A stretch of 64,000 nt of DNA from positions 5,961,857 through 6,025,856 of the forward strand of contig OY735203.1 in the NCBI GenBank assembly GCA_963457665.1. Direction: 5' to 3'. Under the pieces are notes generated by a model. That model made no database searches and was not told the DNA's origin. It saw only the letters and a program-made list of their open reading frames with translations. Shown piece by piece: positions 35,709-46,654 of the stretch (position 1 is the first letter of the stretch; every line of letters begins with the position of its first letter). This DNA comes from Thysanoteuthis rhombus. Its lineage: Eukaryota > Mollusca > Cephalopoda > Oegopsida > Thysanoteuthidae. Position numbers and translations under genes: made by a program.

Positions 35709-35924
35709 GTGAGACTGAAAAATATTGTCACTAGAAAACTCATTGCATATTACAGAATTGAGAACCCTTGTTTTTATTTAACTCATTACCGAACTTATAT
35801 TTAAGATATATGAAATCATATGCTTCACTTACAATAATAAATCATATTTGATTGAAGAGTTAATCCCACCTCCATCTTATTTTGATATGAGAAAATAACT
35901 TTTAGAAAATATATTTCAATATCT

Positions 35925-36250
35925 GCACCTTGCATGAATGAATTGCCATTGTCTATGTGTACCACAAATAATTATAAAAAAAAAATTACGAAAATGAAAT
36001 AGATTTTTTATCTAAAATTATTCAAAAGAAGATACTAGCATAAGATTTGGGCATTGTTGGTCCAGAATGACTGAAGAGACCCTTAAAAAGCACTTCTTTT
36101 AGAAGCTGTGTTCTGGTGTACTAATGCAAATTTTTCATGATTGTAGCCTTAAAATGTGACCAGCAGCACTTGGTGACACTGACAAGCAAAAAGAAGAATC
36201 TGCAGCCCACTTGACTGGTTGGGCAATTTGTTGGGCTACTGTGATTCGAT
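35925..36250 (-). repeat. Family B copy, minus strand, in the next intron
   Basis: Near full length in reverse: caccttgcatgaatgaattg, ctagcataagatttgggcat, gtgtactaatgcaaattttt, taaaatgtgaccagcagcac, aatctgcagcccacttgact and gggctactgtgattcgat. Opposite in orientation to the copy at 34985, so the pair could form a long duplex in the pre-mRNA flanking the exon at 35440-35708. Confidence 0.65.
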
Positions 36251-36645
36251 TGAAAAATATTTTATTGATGAAATTTTAAGAACAAATAAATGAAGATTTA
36301 ACTCAGTGTCACTTTAAAATCAAATGGGGACATTTGTCCATTTCATCCAGTATCAGCTCTGCCAGTGATCCAGGAATGAATCTTTGCAAAAAAACTTTCC
36401 TAGAATCTTTGGGAGTGTGCAAAAAGCATAGAATCCACCGTAACAATAGAGTTTAATGATATGGAAATTTTCAAGAAACTATTCCGCAGATGGAATAAAT
36501 TATTCTAAAATTTTGATTTTATGATTTAAATTACATGTACAATTTATTTTTGCTCAAATGTTTTAATAAAACAATATAATTAAATTATTTGCTGGATTGA
36601 TTTTATCTTTTTCGTTTCTTCACCCCGATCTATTTTTTGCGACAG

Positions 36646-37117
36646 GAACTGAAAATCCCTGAACTTTTCCAAGTATTCATATCATGGTTTGAAGATGAAA
36701 AGCCAAAAAGGAAGAAGGAATATTTTTCATTCAAATATCTGAGATTTGTATGCATCTGGGTTTTTGGTAAAATGTGCACCTACTGAGAAGAGACCTTTTG
36801 ATCTAGTTCTCAAGTCTTCAGCTGTATTGCCTGAATTTGTTGCAGAGAAATGAAGAAGGAAGCAGTACTAAAAGCTTTCTACAGTTTTTTTTTCTCCCTC
36901 ACATCTCTTATTTGGCATTGGTTGGAAAAATTAATTTAACATTCTAATGCTGATTCAAGTGAAAGTCATCTTTTTATCTCAAGTTATCCATACAAGGTGT
37001 TGCTGAAAAGTTTAGGAAGTTTGAATAGTGAATACAAACCAAATGTAGTATGGATTATTGCCACTGCTCTTAGTGAGTCAATTCTCAAACAGCAGGCAAG
37101 GGAACTACTTAAGAGAT
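36646..37117 (+). CDS. Exon of the same gene with an interrupted frame (exon c), or two exons with a short gap
   Basis: The acceptor is strong (a pyrimidine-rich run ending ttttttgcgacag at 36645) and continues the phase of the exon ending at 35708. The first 45 codons read cleanly (IPELFQVFISWFEDEKPKRK) to a TGA at 36784. A second frame is open from about 36767 to 36853 (PFDLVLKSSAVLPEFVAEK). The original frame then resumes from 36847, is broken once by TAA at 36937, and runs to a perfect GTAAGT donor at 37118 (YKPNVVWIIATALSESIL). Two opposite single-base indels plus one stop would explain it: either assembly errors in homopolymers or a decaying gene. A short intron of about 36748-36940 is the alternative. 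All parts look alpha-helical. Confidence 0.55.
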
Positions 37118-37180
37118 GTAAGTAACTTTTTCTCATGGTCATTATTTCAACCTCTGGCTTGAACAAATATGCTTACCATT

Positions 37181-37313
37181 GATTCACCATAGCCCCACAA
37201 ATGGCCTGCCTACCCGACCAACCAGATAAGTTGGCAACAGATTCTTCTCTCTTTGCTGGTTGGTCAGTTGGGCGAGTCGTTTGACAGGCCACAGTGATTT
37301 GATTTATTGGTTG
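37181..37313. repeat. Two family B heads in inverted orientation (fold-back)
   Basis: The left half (gattcaccatagccccacaa, ccaaccagataagttggcaa) is a + strand head. The right half (ctggttggtcagttgggcga, caggccacagtgatttgatt) is the same head reversed. Only about 130 bases in all, so a compact hairpin of SINE heads. Confidence 0.55.
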
Positions 37314-37894
37314 ATATGAATCAAATTAGAACACCTCAAATCAAAAGATGTTATTTGTGGTCTTTCACTTGTTAACTGAAAGTCAAAGAAATGACACTTT
37401 AAATCACTACACCAGTTCTACATATTGTCAAAAATATTGTGGAACCTTGAATTTTTGGTAACATTTAGAAAAGTTGTGTATGACCTATGACTCATTTACT
37501 ATAAAAAAAAAAAAAAAAAATAATGCAATACAATTGTGACTCATAATTTTTATGCTCAATGAGAAATTCTTTGATCATATATTACTGTTATGTCACATTC
37601 TTTATGATGTAAAGCATTAGCAATATATGCATTGGTAAGTAAATAATTCTATTGCTTAATTATGAAAAAAGCATTTATTTTGCATCGAAATTATTTTTCA
37701 ACACAATTGCTTTCCTTGCAAAATATACTTAACCAAATGCTTCTCCATTAATCACATACGTCAAACATCAAACCTTAAGAGTTTTAAATCACAATTCAAT
37801 TTATAACTGTATCACTACAGGCTTAATGATCATCCTTCAAACAGTTGTATATTTGTGAAATATAACAAGTGTAATATTGTTGCATTTGTTCATA

Positions 37895-38090
37895 ATGTAT
37901 CACCATAGCACCACAAATGGCCCGCTAGACCAAACAGTCAGGTGGGTTACATCTTTTGTGTGTTTCTCAGGACAAAAATTTGCATAAACACACTAGTAGA
38001 AATCATCTAAAAAATATTAAAAAAGTTTTGGTCTCTATGGTCAAAACTGGTGTGGGTATTTTTGTTTTTTCCTCTAGATAATTATTTTTG
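37895..38090 (+). repeat. Family B copy
   Basis: Words atcaccatagcaccacaaat, ggcccgctagaccaaacagt, ggtgggttacatctttt, ttgcataaacacactagtag and actggtgtgggtatttt. The middle is shortened. Confidence 0.6.
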
Positions 38091-38109
38091 GTATAGACTG
38101 ACAAGTCTC

Positions 38110-38656
38110 CATACATCCTCGGAAAAAAATCAAGCAAAGAATCACTCTAGGGTGGTAAGCCTTCAAAAGAGCAAACTCAACCTTTAGAAACAAAAAATTA
38201 CCATTAGTCCTAAAAAGAAGTGTATACAACTAATGCATCCCCCCAATAGTCACCTATGGAGCTGAAACATGGAATCCAACCAAGAGACTGACACGCAAAC
38301 TGAGAAACATGCGGCATGCACAAAAGAAACATGCTCAACATCACATGGAGAAATTACAAGACAGCACAATATATTAGGGGAAAAGTAGAAGTCTGAGATG
38401 TCATGGAAACCATTAGAAAACTCACATACTAATGGGCTGGTTATGTTGCAAGAATGGCAGACAACCAATGGACATCACGATTCACAGCATGGATCCCCAG
38501 AGATCAAATGTAGAACCTAGGCTACAGAATACAAGATGGTGAGACAAACTGGATAAGTTCAGAAAATATTGGCTCCGCAACGCCCATGCTAGAAGGTTTA
38601 TGTCTAATGATGGATGATAAGAGACTGATGATGATGATGATGATGATGATGATGAC
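38110..38656 (+). mobile_element. RTE-type LINE tail with (GAT)n 3' end (family C), in the proposed last intron
   Basis: Shows KQRITLGW-like start at about 38130, VVTYGAETWNPTKRLT near 38245-38290, the HMLNITW and DVMETIRKL segments, and a 3' end of gagactgatgatgatg repeats to 38656. The trinucleotide tail is the best example in the window of the microsatellite end of this LINE family. It lies between the exons at 36646-37117 and 39616-39851. Confidence 0.8.
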
Positions 38657-38659
38657 AGT

Positions 38660-39615
38660 CTACGGTGATTCATTTATATGGAGGTACAGATATTCAAATT
38701 TAAGTCTATTCAATTTCTACCGATTTGATTCCTGCACCTCTAATGATCTATGAATTAATTTTTACAACTTTCTCTCTTTATAAAACTGACTCGTGCATCA
38801 TCAGCAGTCATCACCCCAACTACTGGACAAAAAACTCGCCAATCTCCTATAACTACCTTAATTACGCTTACCTCTGCCATGGCTTACAGGCAAACTTGTA
38901 TCTCACCCAACCATCTTCAGCCAGATTTCTATCCCATGGGCACCAATATTTAGCCATTTGCTCGTCTTATTTCCCCCTTTCTCACCAAGTTCCCAGCCCA
39001 TCTCCATTCTTGTAGCTTAATTCCTTGTATACATCCTTCACCCTGGTCCTCTCTCCAATCTATGTTGATCTGCTAAGAATCATTTTCTGGCATTGCTCTA
39101 CGCATTCACACACACACATTTTTCTAGAACTATATATAGTTTAGTGTGAGCAGCGTCAACGGCTTATTGATTGGAAACTGGCAGTTAACTTTTCTATCTA
39201 CTTGTTTGTTCCTTTTTGAGATCCTCTCCACTTGCATAAAGTCCATATCATTCTATGATGGAAGGTTTCACCTTCGTGTTAGCAATCGGCTACTAGATAA
39301 CTCCTCTCCGGCAAAGTGACAAAAATAAAGATCAAAATATCTGTCCGACCGGCCAGTCAACTCTGACATTAATGGGTAGAATTCTTTCTCATTCTAAATC
39401 TAAGATGGATTCCACTTGGAATAGTCCCAGTCTTTATTCCTTGCCGTTCTCTTTCTGAACGAATTAAGATTACGCCACAGAGAATTAGGTGCCAGCCAAC
39501 GGCCTGGCCGATGGCTTGAGGAATCATGAACACTGTTAGTTTTGGGACAAGTATGGCAAACTGATTTAGTTAGTATTGATTCAGTTCAAATGACTACTTC
39601 TTTCCAAATTGGCAG
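38660..39615. other. Less AT-rich stretch before the terminal exon
   Basis: Pyrimidine-rich, with CpG becoming frequent from about 39140 (agcgtcaacggc, ccgaccgg, ctccggc). No repeat family recognised. It could be intron of the split gene or contain an unrecognised exon or regulatory element. Confidence 0.3.
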
Positions 39616-39851
39616 GTAAACGAACCAAAGAGATTACAGAGTTGTCGTCATCTTTGCCGCTATCGTTAATGTTATTTTCAGCAATGGAAATGCTGCTGGT
39701 GCTTGAACACATACCTCCCAATAAACAGTTTTTTTTTCTATGTTCATTGTCCAGGAATGGAGACATTACCATGTACTTAGTTCTCAAAACCCATTTTCAT
39801 CGCTTTCTTTTAGACATTTTTCCTGCAAATCTATTTGCAAATGCACTTTAA
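39616..39851 (+). CDS. Probable terminal exon of the same gene (exon d)
   Basis: The exon opens right after a pyrimidine-containing acceptor (cttctttccaaattggcag) ending at 39615. Its first two bases complete the codon left open by the GTAAGT donor at 37118, so the phase matches exactly. It encodes about 78 residues, hydrophobic and helix-like (SLPLSLMLFSAMEMLLVLEH), and ends with TAA at 39849-39851. The minus strand here is also open for 68 codons (39581-39787), so the strand call depends on splice phase, not on ORF length. The intron 37118-39615 carries family B copies and one LINE copy. No domain recognised. Confidence 0.45.
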
Positions 39852-39870
39852 AACTGCGTTTTGGGGCTGA

Positions 39871-39876
39871 ATTAAA
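39871..39876 (+). other. Possible polyadenylation signal (ATTAAA)
   Basis: ATTAAA, the commonest variant of AATAAA, lies 20 bases after the proposed stop codon at 39849-39851. In DNA this AT-rich such hexamers are frequent by chance, so only its position supports it. Confidence 0.2.
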
Positions 39877-40419
39877 AAAAAGAAAAAATTTTCCTGTACA
39901 AATGAACTATCCTGTTTTCTTCCTCCTACATATAGAGATTTTATATAGTTAAATACTCTCAAGACCAAACTATATTTCAGTGAACGTTTACATGAACACA
40001 TCTATATACGTTAGCATATACGTGTGAATATACATGCACACTCCTTATCCTGTATGTAGACATAGTCGCACCCAGTGCAATGTGCTATGTATGTATGTAT
40101 GTATGTATATATGTACGAATTTATGTAGATGTGTATTCGAGTGGCACTAAGCTGTGAGCTCGGTAATGTAGGTGCTCAGCGAAGATTGTGTCCACTGCAT
40201 GAATAGTGGTCAATAAAACCAGCTCTCTAACCATTTCTCCACATTAAGGAGTGTATAAATGCATATTCCTTTGCTATCTGGAAGAGTGTTCAAATGAAAA
40301 AAACAAACCAAAAAGACTTGAAGAAACAATCACCATCAATTAGAAGCAATAAACCGAAATTATCAATATAGTAAACATAGCCAGTAAACATCACCTAACA
40401 ACTAAAGAAACCTATGTGC

Positions 40420-40705
40420 CGCATGTACAAGCCGTACCAATGGAGTTTGAGGGCTGAAAATATAAGCATGTATCCCTTATGACCAGAGAAAAATTTCACA
40501 TTTGGAATCTCTCACCCTAATTAGTTTTGTGGGGTAGGGCAGTCTGCAATGAGGTTCTACGCTTAATTGGTCTTTTAGATTGAGTCAAGGTATGTTCCTA
40601 CATTTTTAAAATATTTCAGGTGAGAAAATTGATTTGTTCATTGATCAACTGTTTTTCCTATTCTCTAATTGATCAACCCAAACTAGGAATGCAGCCGAAA
40701 GATGG
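40420..40705 (-). repeat. Family A copy, minus strand
   Basis: Contains the reverse of the tgatcaat pair (gttcattgatcaactg, ctaattgatcaaccc). Upstream, at 40430-40480, is an outer block (caagccgtaccaatggagtt, ggctgaaaat) shared with 45300, 46740, 59050 and 60690. Confidence 0.5.
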
Positions 40706-41012
40706 ACACATGAATGTTCCGAATGATTGACGAACTGGACCTGTCAATGGAGCAATTGAAACTCATTCATCTTCTCGGACATAAATATCAGGATAGATTT
40801 CTAAATTTGACTTTTAGTCTGAGTAGACTTGCACATGTCATTGAAAAGATTACCTCATACAGCACTCAACCTGCCAGTAAAATGGAATTAGATTTTTTAG
40901 GTTCAAATAAAAATGTTGATCAACATTAATGACTAGAACTGCAAAAAAATAACCAGAGAAATGCTTGCGAGAAAATCTTTATGGAAAAAACTAATTGAAT
41001 ACACTTTAGTTG

Positions 41013-41043
<31 letters not shown>

Positions 41044-41049
41044 CGTGAA

Positions 41050-41250
41050 CAATAGAAAGTCAGACAGACTCAGCAGTAAGAGTGTATGGAAACTTTATTA
41101 GTTAATCCATAAATGAATTAATTGTGCTAAACATATTTTGGGAGGTATTCCCATCTTCAGAGGCGTGTGTTGTGTTTGTGTACCTTTCAGGGGTTAAGTT
41201 TTCCAGAGAAGATAAATTTACTATCAGATGCTTTGCTTTGAAAGCAAAAA
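41050..41250 (+). repeat. Interspersed repeat family F, copy 2
   Basis: Blocks cagacagactcagcagtaag, tattagttaatccata, ttttgggaggtattcccatc and gtgtgttgtgtttgtgtacc match copy 1 and copy 3 in order. A short (TA)n(TG)n tract (41013-41042) sits immediately upstream. Confidence 0.6.
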
Positions 41251-41289
41251 TTGTAATCGAATAAGGTCTTCCTGATGTGAAGGATTCCT

Positions 41290-41402
41290 TCTGTCCGGGC
41301 TTGTCGTATATTTAAATATAATTGCATCATCCACAGATAGCTGTTTCGTTGTATTACAACTGTTCAGCGTGGCTATAAACTATCCAATCCAGTACCACGA
41401 GG

Positions 41403-41403
<1 letters not shown>
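41290..41403 (-). mobile_element. SINE body, minus strand, same family as 14276-14440
   Basis: The reverse complement matches the SINE body at 14340-14420 (gtactggat.ggata, tatagccac, gaaacagct). Where the tRNA-like head should begin the sequence turns into (TA)n at 41404. Confidence 0.6.
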
Positions 41404-41447
<44 letters not shown>

Positions 41448-41449
41448 AT
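41404..41449. repeat. (TA)n microsatellite
   Basis: About 22 repeats with one phase slip at 41437. Confidence 0.95.
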
Positions 41450-42062
41450 GTATGACACACGATGTGTAAAATATGCTATGTTATTTCCATCTATTAGGAT
41501 AATTATATAGAATAGTGGGAATGATCGAAAGATATACTTGCTTCCGATATGTTGGAAGTCATAAGTCAGTTTTCTGTACAATCTACCGTTACTGATAGAT
41601 CAGAGCCTAGATCAGCTGTCATATTATAATGGTTGAAGTCTTCAAAAGAACAGTTATAGAGCCCTGTATCACCAAATATATATGTCATTACATTTTTTTT
41701 AACCATTTTTCTGTAATTTTTCCTTCAAAACATAATTTTTACCGTGATTCAAAGATTAGTAATCAAAATGACGTTGGCATCCCCTTTTGAAACACCCTGT
41801 ATATTTTTTGTTGTACTTTCTCTCCCCCATCCATCTCACCGAATGATTTCTGGCTTTAGGGCTGTTCAGCGCCCTCCTCCATGCTTTAAGGTCAAACTAA
41901 ATCAACTTCCTTTGATAGATTATTCATCTTCAAGATCCTGTTACAGAACCATGCCAATCAACTGTCTAAATGATAGCATAATTGTGCTTGGTTTCAAAGC
42001 CCAAGGGTTTGTTCGTCAACCGTACATTTGTAGAGACACAGAAAGGGAGATTAGGTAGTTTG

Positions 42063-42064
<2 letters not shown>

Positions 42065-42132
<68 letters not shown>
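42065..42132. repeat. (TA)n microsatellite
   Basis: About 34 perfect repeats. Confidence 0.95.
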
Positions 42133-42133
<1 letters not shown>

Positions 42134-42351
42134 CCAACGCCGTCATATCATTTGTAAACAAATGTATTTTAACGTGCAATGAAATACATGCGTATATTCA
42201 TATAAACATGTAGATGAATGTAGATGAATTAGTCTTGTTTTATGATTACGCTAATTACAAACGTTTTGCTTTCCCCACTGTATGATAGAGAAAACTTTGA
42301 TGCAGCCAACGTGAAAATTCCAGTAAATCGAATCAACTGATACTTCCTGAG

Positions 42352-42352
<1 letters not shown>

Positions 42353-42376
<24 letters not shown>
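42353..42376. repeat. (TA)n microsatellite
   Basis: About 12 repeats. Confidence 0.9.
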
Positions 42377-42379
<3 letters not shown>

Positions 42380-42383
<4 letters not shown>

Positions 42384-44100
42384 AAATACAGAGTTTTTCG
42401 GTCTACTGAACTTTAACTCCTACGGCTTTCTTCAGGGGTACCATTCGAATGTTAAACTGGGAAAGAGAAAGTTTTCCCTCCGTTGTTAGCCACGATCATA
42501 ACGAACGATTTTGGTTTTTTCATTTCTTTTCTATCATCATCTCATTCGGGTAGTATACCTTCGTTGGAAGAGACATTGTCAGTCGTATCTTTCCGTCTAA
42601 GCAAACAGTATCTCCAAAAGTACCATGAATTTCATTGAAATGTTATTGAAAGGTCGGTGATGGGTGAGGAAGATTTGGTTTCATTTTGGGATGGATCCAC
42701 GAGCTTTTTTGGGGGGGGGCTCAGCAATCATAATTAAAGGCTTGGTATGGCTTGCCTGTTTAATCCTCATAGTAGGGGTGCCAGGAAAAGAGAGCATGTG
42801 GTCGAAACAGATTTAAATGATTAAACTTGAACTGAAATCTAGGCGACAAACCCTTATAGTTTCAATACAATATTCAGCCAGTGAATTGTAAATATCTGTT
42901 CCGCGTGTATCAAATATTTTAGCTGATTCAGTTGATTGATAACCATTTTTTTTTGTTATGGCATAGCGTTTTAACCAAAGTACTATTATCTTTTCAAGTC
43001 CACTTTTCAGTTCAATAGCTTTCATCAGGTTAACGTCATACCCACTTATCTCCGGCAGAAACCTTCAAGATGCTTTGCTTTATTCGTGGTGATTGGTCGT
43101 TGCTACTGCTTTTCTCAGGCTCATGGTACCCACCGACTTTCAGGTTTACCCACCCGAAACTGGATACTATTAAGGTTTTTGTTCAATTTTTCAATATTAC
43201 TATTGATAATTTTGTTGAGGTCACTATCAAATATTTTAACTCTTTGGGTGCACGACTTCTCCCTTCCAGTTTCCCCCCGTGCCCACCTAAAATCAATGTT
43301 ACCCCAAAATTCCCAGAGAGATCCCAAGCGAGAGATTGCGAGAGATGCTACCGAATACATTACATCTACCACTATTGGGACCTTTAATTTCGAATTTGTT
43401 AACACATCCAGGCATTTGTTTTCATCAACTTAAATAGGAATCAAATATTATTGTACGATTTCTATTATCAAGTCCGAATAAGAATTAGACTTGAAAAGTA
43501 AATGACGACTACTGCATTAGTGATAGCTGCAAAACTGCTCTCCGACACAAAAAGGTTAGGGACTTTGCTCTTCAGGTTACAACCAACTTCTTGTAGGCTT
43601 AATGATCTCTCCAAATATTGGTATCTCCTACCGATGTTCTGTGAGGTATATGTCAAAGAAACAGACGGAGCAATCAACTAGCCGACTATGGGAACAAACT
43701 CATCCCTAGAGTCTAACCAGGAAATGAACAGCAGAAAGCTTGGTTAGAATTTCTCGACTGCTAAAATCAAGTAATCAAATTCCACGGTGCATTTATGCAA
43801 TTTAAAAATGACATGAATTCATATTAAGATGAATATAATCATTCTATTTTGTTTGTCATTAATTCCTGACTACTGGCAATCTCTTTTCTCAATTTTGTGC
43901 GCAAAACGTAAACTTACGAAAACACATTTTAGGTAAAAAAAATATTGCTAAATTCTTTGTTCATATTTTTCTCAGCAGTATGAAATATCAAGTTTTTTTG
44001 TGAAGAAAATAACTAAGCAGTGCGATGGCCGTGAAATCAGTAGGAAAACTCCATCCTGCAACTTTGCCTACATACAGAAAGTTAAAGTGCAATCAGTACT
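42380..44100. other. CpG-bearing sequence, no gene assigned
   Basis: 43060-43400 is open on both strands (up to 115 codons) with mixed composition but no recognised domain. 42385-42450 (tctactgaac, ttcttcagggg) resembles interspersed-repeat ends. Confidence 0.3.
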
Positions 44101-44104
44101 AAAA

Positions 44105-44690
44105 TATTAGGTTGTCACAGAAATGTCGTTTTTGAACAGCAAGTTATGATATAAACAAAACAATAATATCAAATTAAAATGTGACCCATTCGAAACAATA
44201 TTTCTCAACGATCTTCAAATGATAATATATAATTTCTATAGATTCTTTAGGTTTAGTGGTAACGATTTTAGTAAGACGCAAATTATGACTTCCCTATAAT
44301 TGAGCATTTTATTACAGATATGGAATTTGAAATGTTTGGAAAGATGATAATCTGGAGGAGGAACAAATAAGTATGATGATGCAAGACTTCATATCCTAAT
44401 TCTCTAAGCTAAGACACATTCAGGTGCGGAATCTAGCACCGTCAAGGAGTATTTTATTTAGTTAATATGAGATCCCTTTTTCAACTCTTTAATATTTTCT
44501 ATGAGGCTTATCCTTGGTATCCATGTATGCAGACATAAAGATACTGAACCAACACCGAACAGTCTGCACTGTACTAGCATTGACTCCAAATGCTTTGTAG
44601 ACGTATTCAGCAACTTCTGGTCCAAATTTAAATCTCGTTGAGACAGCTACTGTTCAGCGCTATTTATTATAGTAACAAATTATACCTCTG
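44105..44690 (-). mobile_element. Mariner-like remnant, minus strand
   Basis: On the + strand ttaggttgtcacagaaatgt (from 44108) resembles a mariner terminal repeat of the irritans-like type and would be the element's 3' end. Reading the minus strand, a helix-turn-helix-like part (FGVNASTVQTVRCWF) lies at about 44530-44600 and a VEKYCFEW segment, like the conserved RW.KC end, at about 44180-44215. The middle is deleted or unreadable. Less certain than the other two mariners. Confidence 0.4.
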
Positions 44691-45234
44691 TAACTTGAAA
44701 ATGCAAAAACAAAAATTAAATTTCAAAAGTAAATCTTTCGCTCATGGCATTATTTTCTCTGGTATGGAAAAGAACATCTCACGGATAACAATGTGATATG
44801 TTTATTTTTTCATTCCTAGTGCTTGGAATGCCGTATCAAATTATGAGTGTGAATTGGAGTTTGATTTATCCTACTTTGGATTTCAGAAGTTACATAATCA
44901 TCTAGTAAATGAATATTACATGAACAAATGTCTCTCTGAATGTTTATTTTTTTTCTAATTTAAAAAAAAAAAAAATTGTAGCTTATCAAAATTTTTTACT
45001 TTGCTTATTCCCGAGGGCTAATGACACGCAAGGTCTTTTCCCTGTGGTAGATGCCAAAAATAACTGGATTCCTTGGTCTTTTCTACAAAAATTATTTGAC
45101 CGTACTCCTTACCCTATCCCCCACTGCGGCCTCGAGGGGTCCGATCCCTGGTCACAAGAAATTTATTTCTTGGTTGTATGCCCGAAGACAGACTCTTCGA
45201 TTAAAATACTGGCTTACATATTTACATATTTTGA

Positions 45235-45640
45235 ACTGACAACCAAAACTATCAAAAAAGGTTTCCCCCATTTCCAACTAGGTCTAGCTGGCTGTCTCAC
45301 GCGTATTCACTCCACCAATGGAGTTTGTGAAGGTGAATATTGAACGTTCACCCATTATGTATAGAAAGAACGACGTTCCGTTTTTTTCTTCAGACCACCC
45401 GCCCCACAAATAAATTTCTTGTAGGAGGTGGGGGGGGGCAATTTGTAATATGAGATTTTGCTATATTGATCACTAGTTTTCGTCCAGCAGCTTGTTTCTT
45501 GAGAATCTAGACTCTTTGAGTGATCACTGCCCAACAAATGGTGAGAAAAGCAACTCATCTATCGATCACTCCCCCCTCTCCTCCACAACACAATGCCAAA
45601 AGACATTGGTCACATGACGGCTACTATGGAATTACTCATG
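45235..45640 (-). repeat. Family A copy, minus strand, long form with outer block
   Basis: Outer block (cacgcgtattcactccacca, atggagtttgtgaaggtgaa, cccattatgt), then a G9 run at 45430, the reverse middle part, gtgatcactgcccaacaaat, atcgatcactc and acattggtcacatgacggct. It keeps CpG at gacgg. Confidence 0.65.
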
Positions 45641-45697
45641 GGAACGAAGAGAAAAGAAAAAGAAAGTTATAAAATTTGTCGGTGACTGAATTCTAAC

Positions 45698-45707
45698 ACA
45701 CACACAC

Positions 45708-45777
<70 letters not shown>
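45698..45777. repeat. (CA)n(TA)n microsatellite
   Basis: A short CA tract leads into about 33 TA repeats. Confidence 0.95.
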
Positions 45778-45781
<4 letters not shown>

Positions 45782-45944
45782 CAAGTAAAAATACTGTATG
45801 CGCTTTAAAATTATATTAGGCGATTCTAAACCTTACCCCCTTACGTAGTTCTCGTTATTCAGCAGCAGCTGCAGAATTATCGCAAATATCTTGTTAAAAA
45901 TGTTGTTCAGTTCTTTCGTCCGCTTACAGCTTTCCGAATTCATA

Positions 45945-45945
<1 letters not shown>

Positions 45946-46020
<75 letters not shown>
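45946..46020. repeat. (CA)n(TA)n microsatellite
   Basis: CA tract then about 31 TA repeats, only 170 bases from the array at 45698-45777 and in the same arrangement. Confidence 0.95.
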
Positions 46021-46023
<3 letters not shown>

Positions 46024-46654
46024 AAACGTGTGCACATCTGCCCTCAGACATAAAAAATAGAATTTCATATGTATATTTATATAAATGTCCATACATCAAA
46101 GGAACTTATACATGTAGGTGTACAATATCTTGGTCTATCTCTAATCACTATTTCAGTCTATTCATATCTATTTAATTCCTTTCATTTTTATCCAATTGAA
46201 TCCATTCATATCCACTTTCAACCATATCCACATCAGCTTGTTCGCGTCTACGCATCGAGATAGAAGATATTTATCTGAATGAAATCGGTTACCTTCTGTG
46301 GTCACTAATATCAGTGGCGTCGCTAGGTCCGGCTGCGCCTCACAGCAATTTTTTTAAAAGATTATTTTTTTGATTTTTGTCCTTTTTTTTTTTTTTAGGT
46401 TTTTTTTTCTGATTTTTCGGGGTTCGAATACATTGCGTCTGCCCCCTGCTCAGGCATCCTCCGCAATTGGTGTGTCTGTGGGTCCCACGCACCATCTCTG
46501 CTAATACATACTCTTGTAGACATAAGCTGAGAGTGTATGGCACTTTACTCGAAATCAATTAAAATCATTTATATTCTAGAGATTCGCAATTGATTTCTTG
46601 CACCGAGGTTTTGTTTTTTTCTTTTCAAAAGCTTTTTCGGAACAAAAAAAACCC

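Noticed and set aside
36990-37030. Mariner-like terminal repeat (caaggtgttgctgaaaagtt)
   Set aside because: The resemblance is loose, and the same bases are in frame in a coding-like segment ending at a perfect splice donor.
39581-39787. Minus-strand ORF of 68 codons overlapping the proposed terminal exon
   Set aside because: Plausible composition, but no splice partner found, while the plus frame fits the phase of the upstream GTAAGT donor.
43070-43433. Overlapping ORFs of 94-115 codons on both strands near 43.1-43.4 kb
   Set aside because: Three overlapping frames are open at once because stops are rare in this less AT-rich patch. No domain seen. Considered a Penelope-like or LINE protein but found no convincing block.
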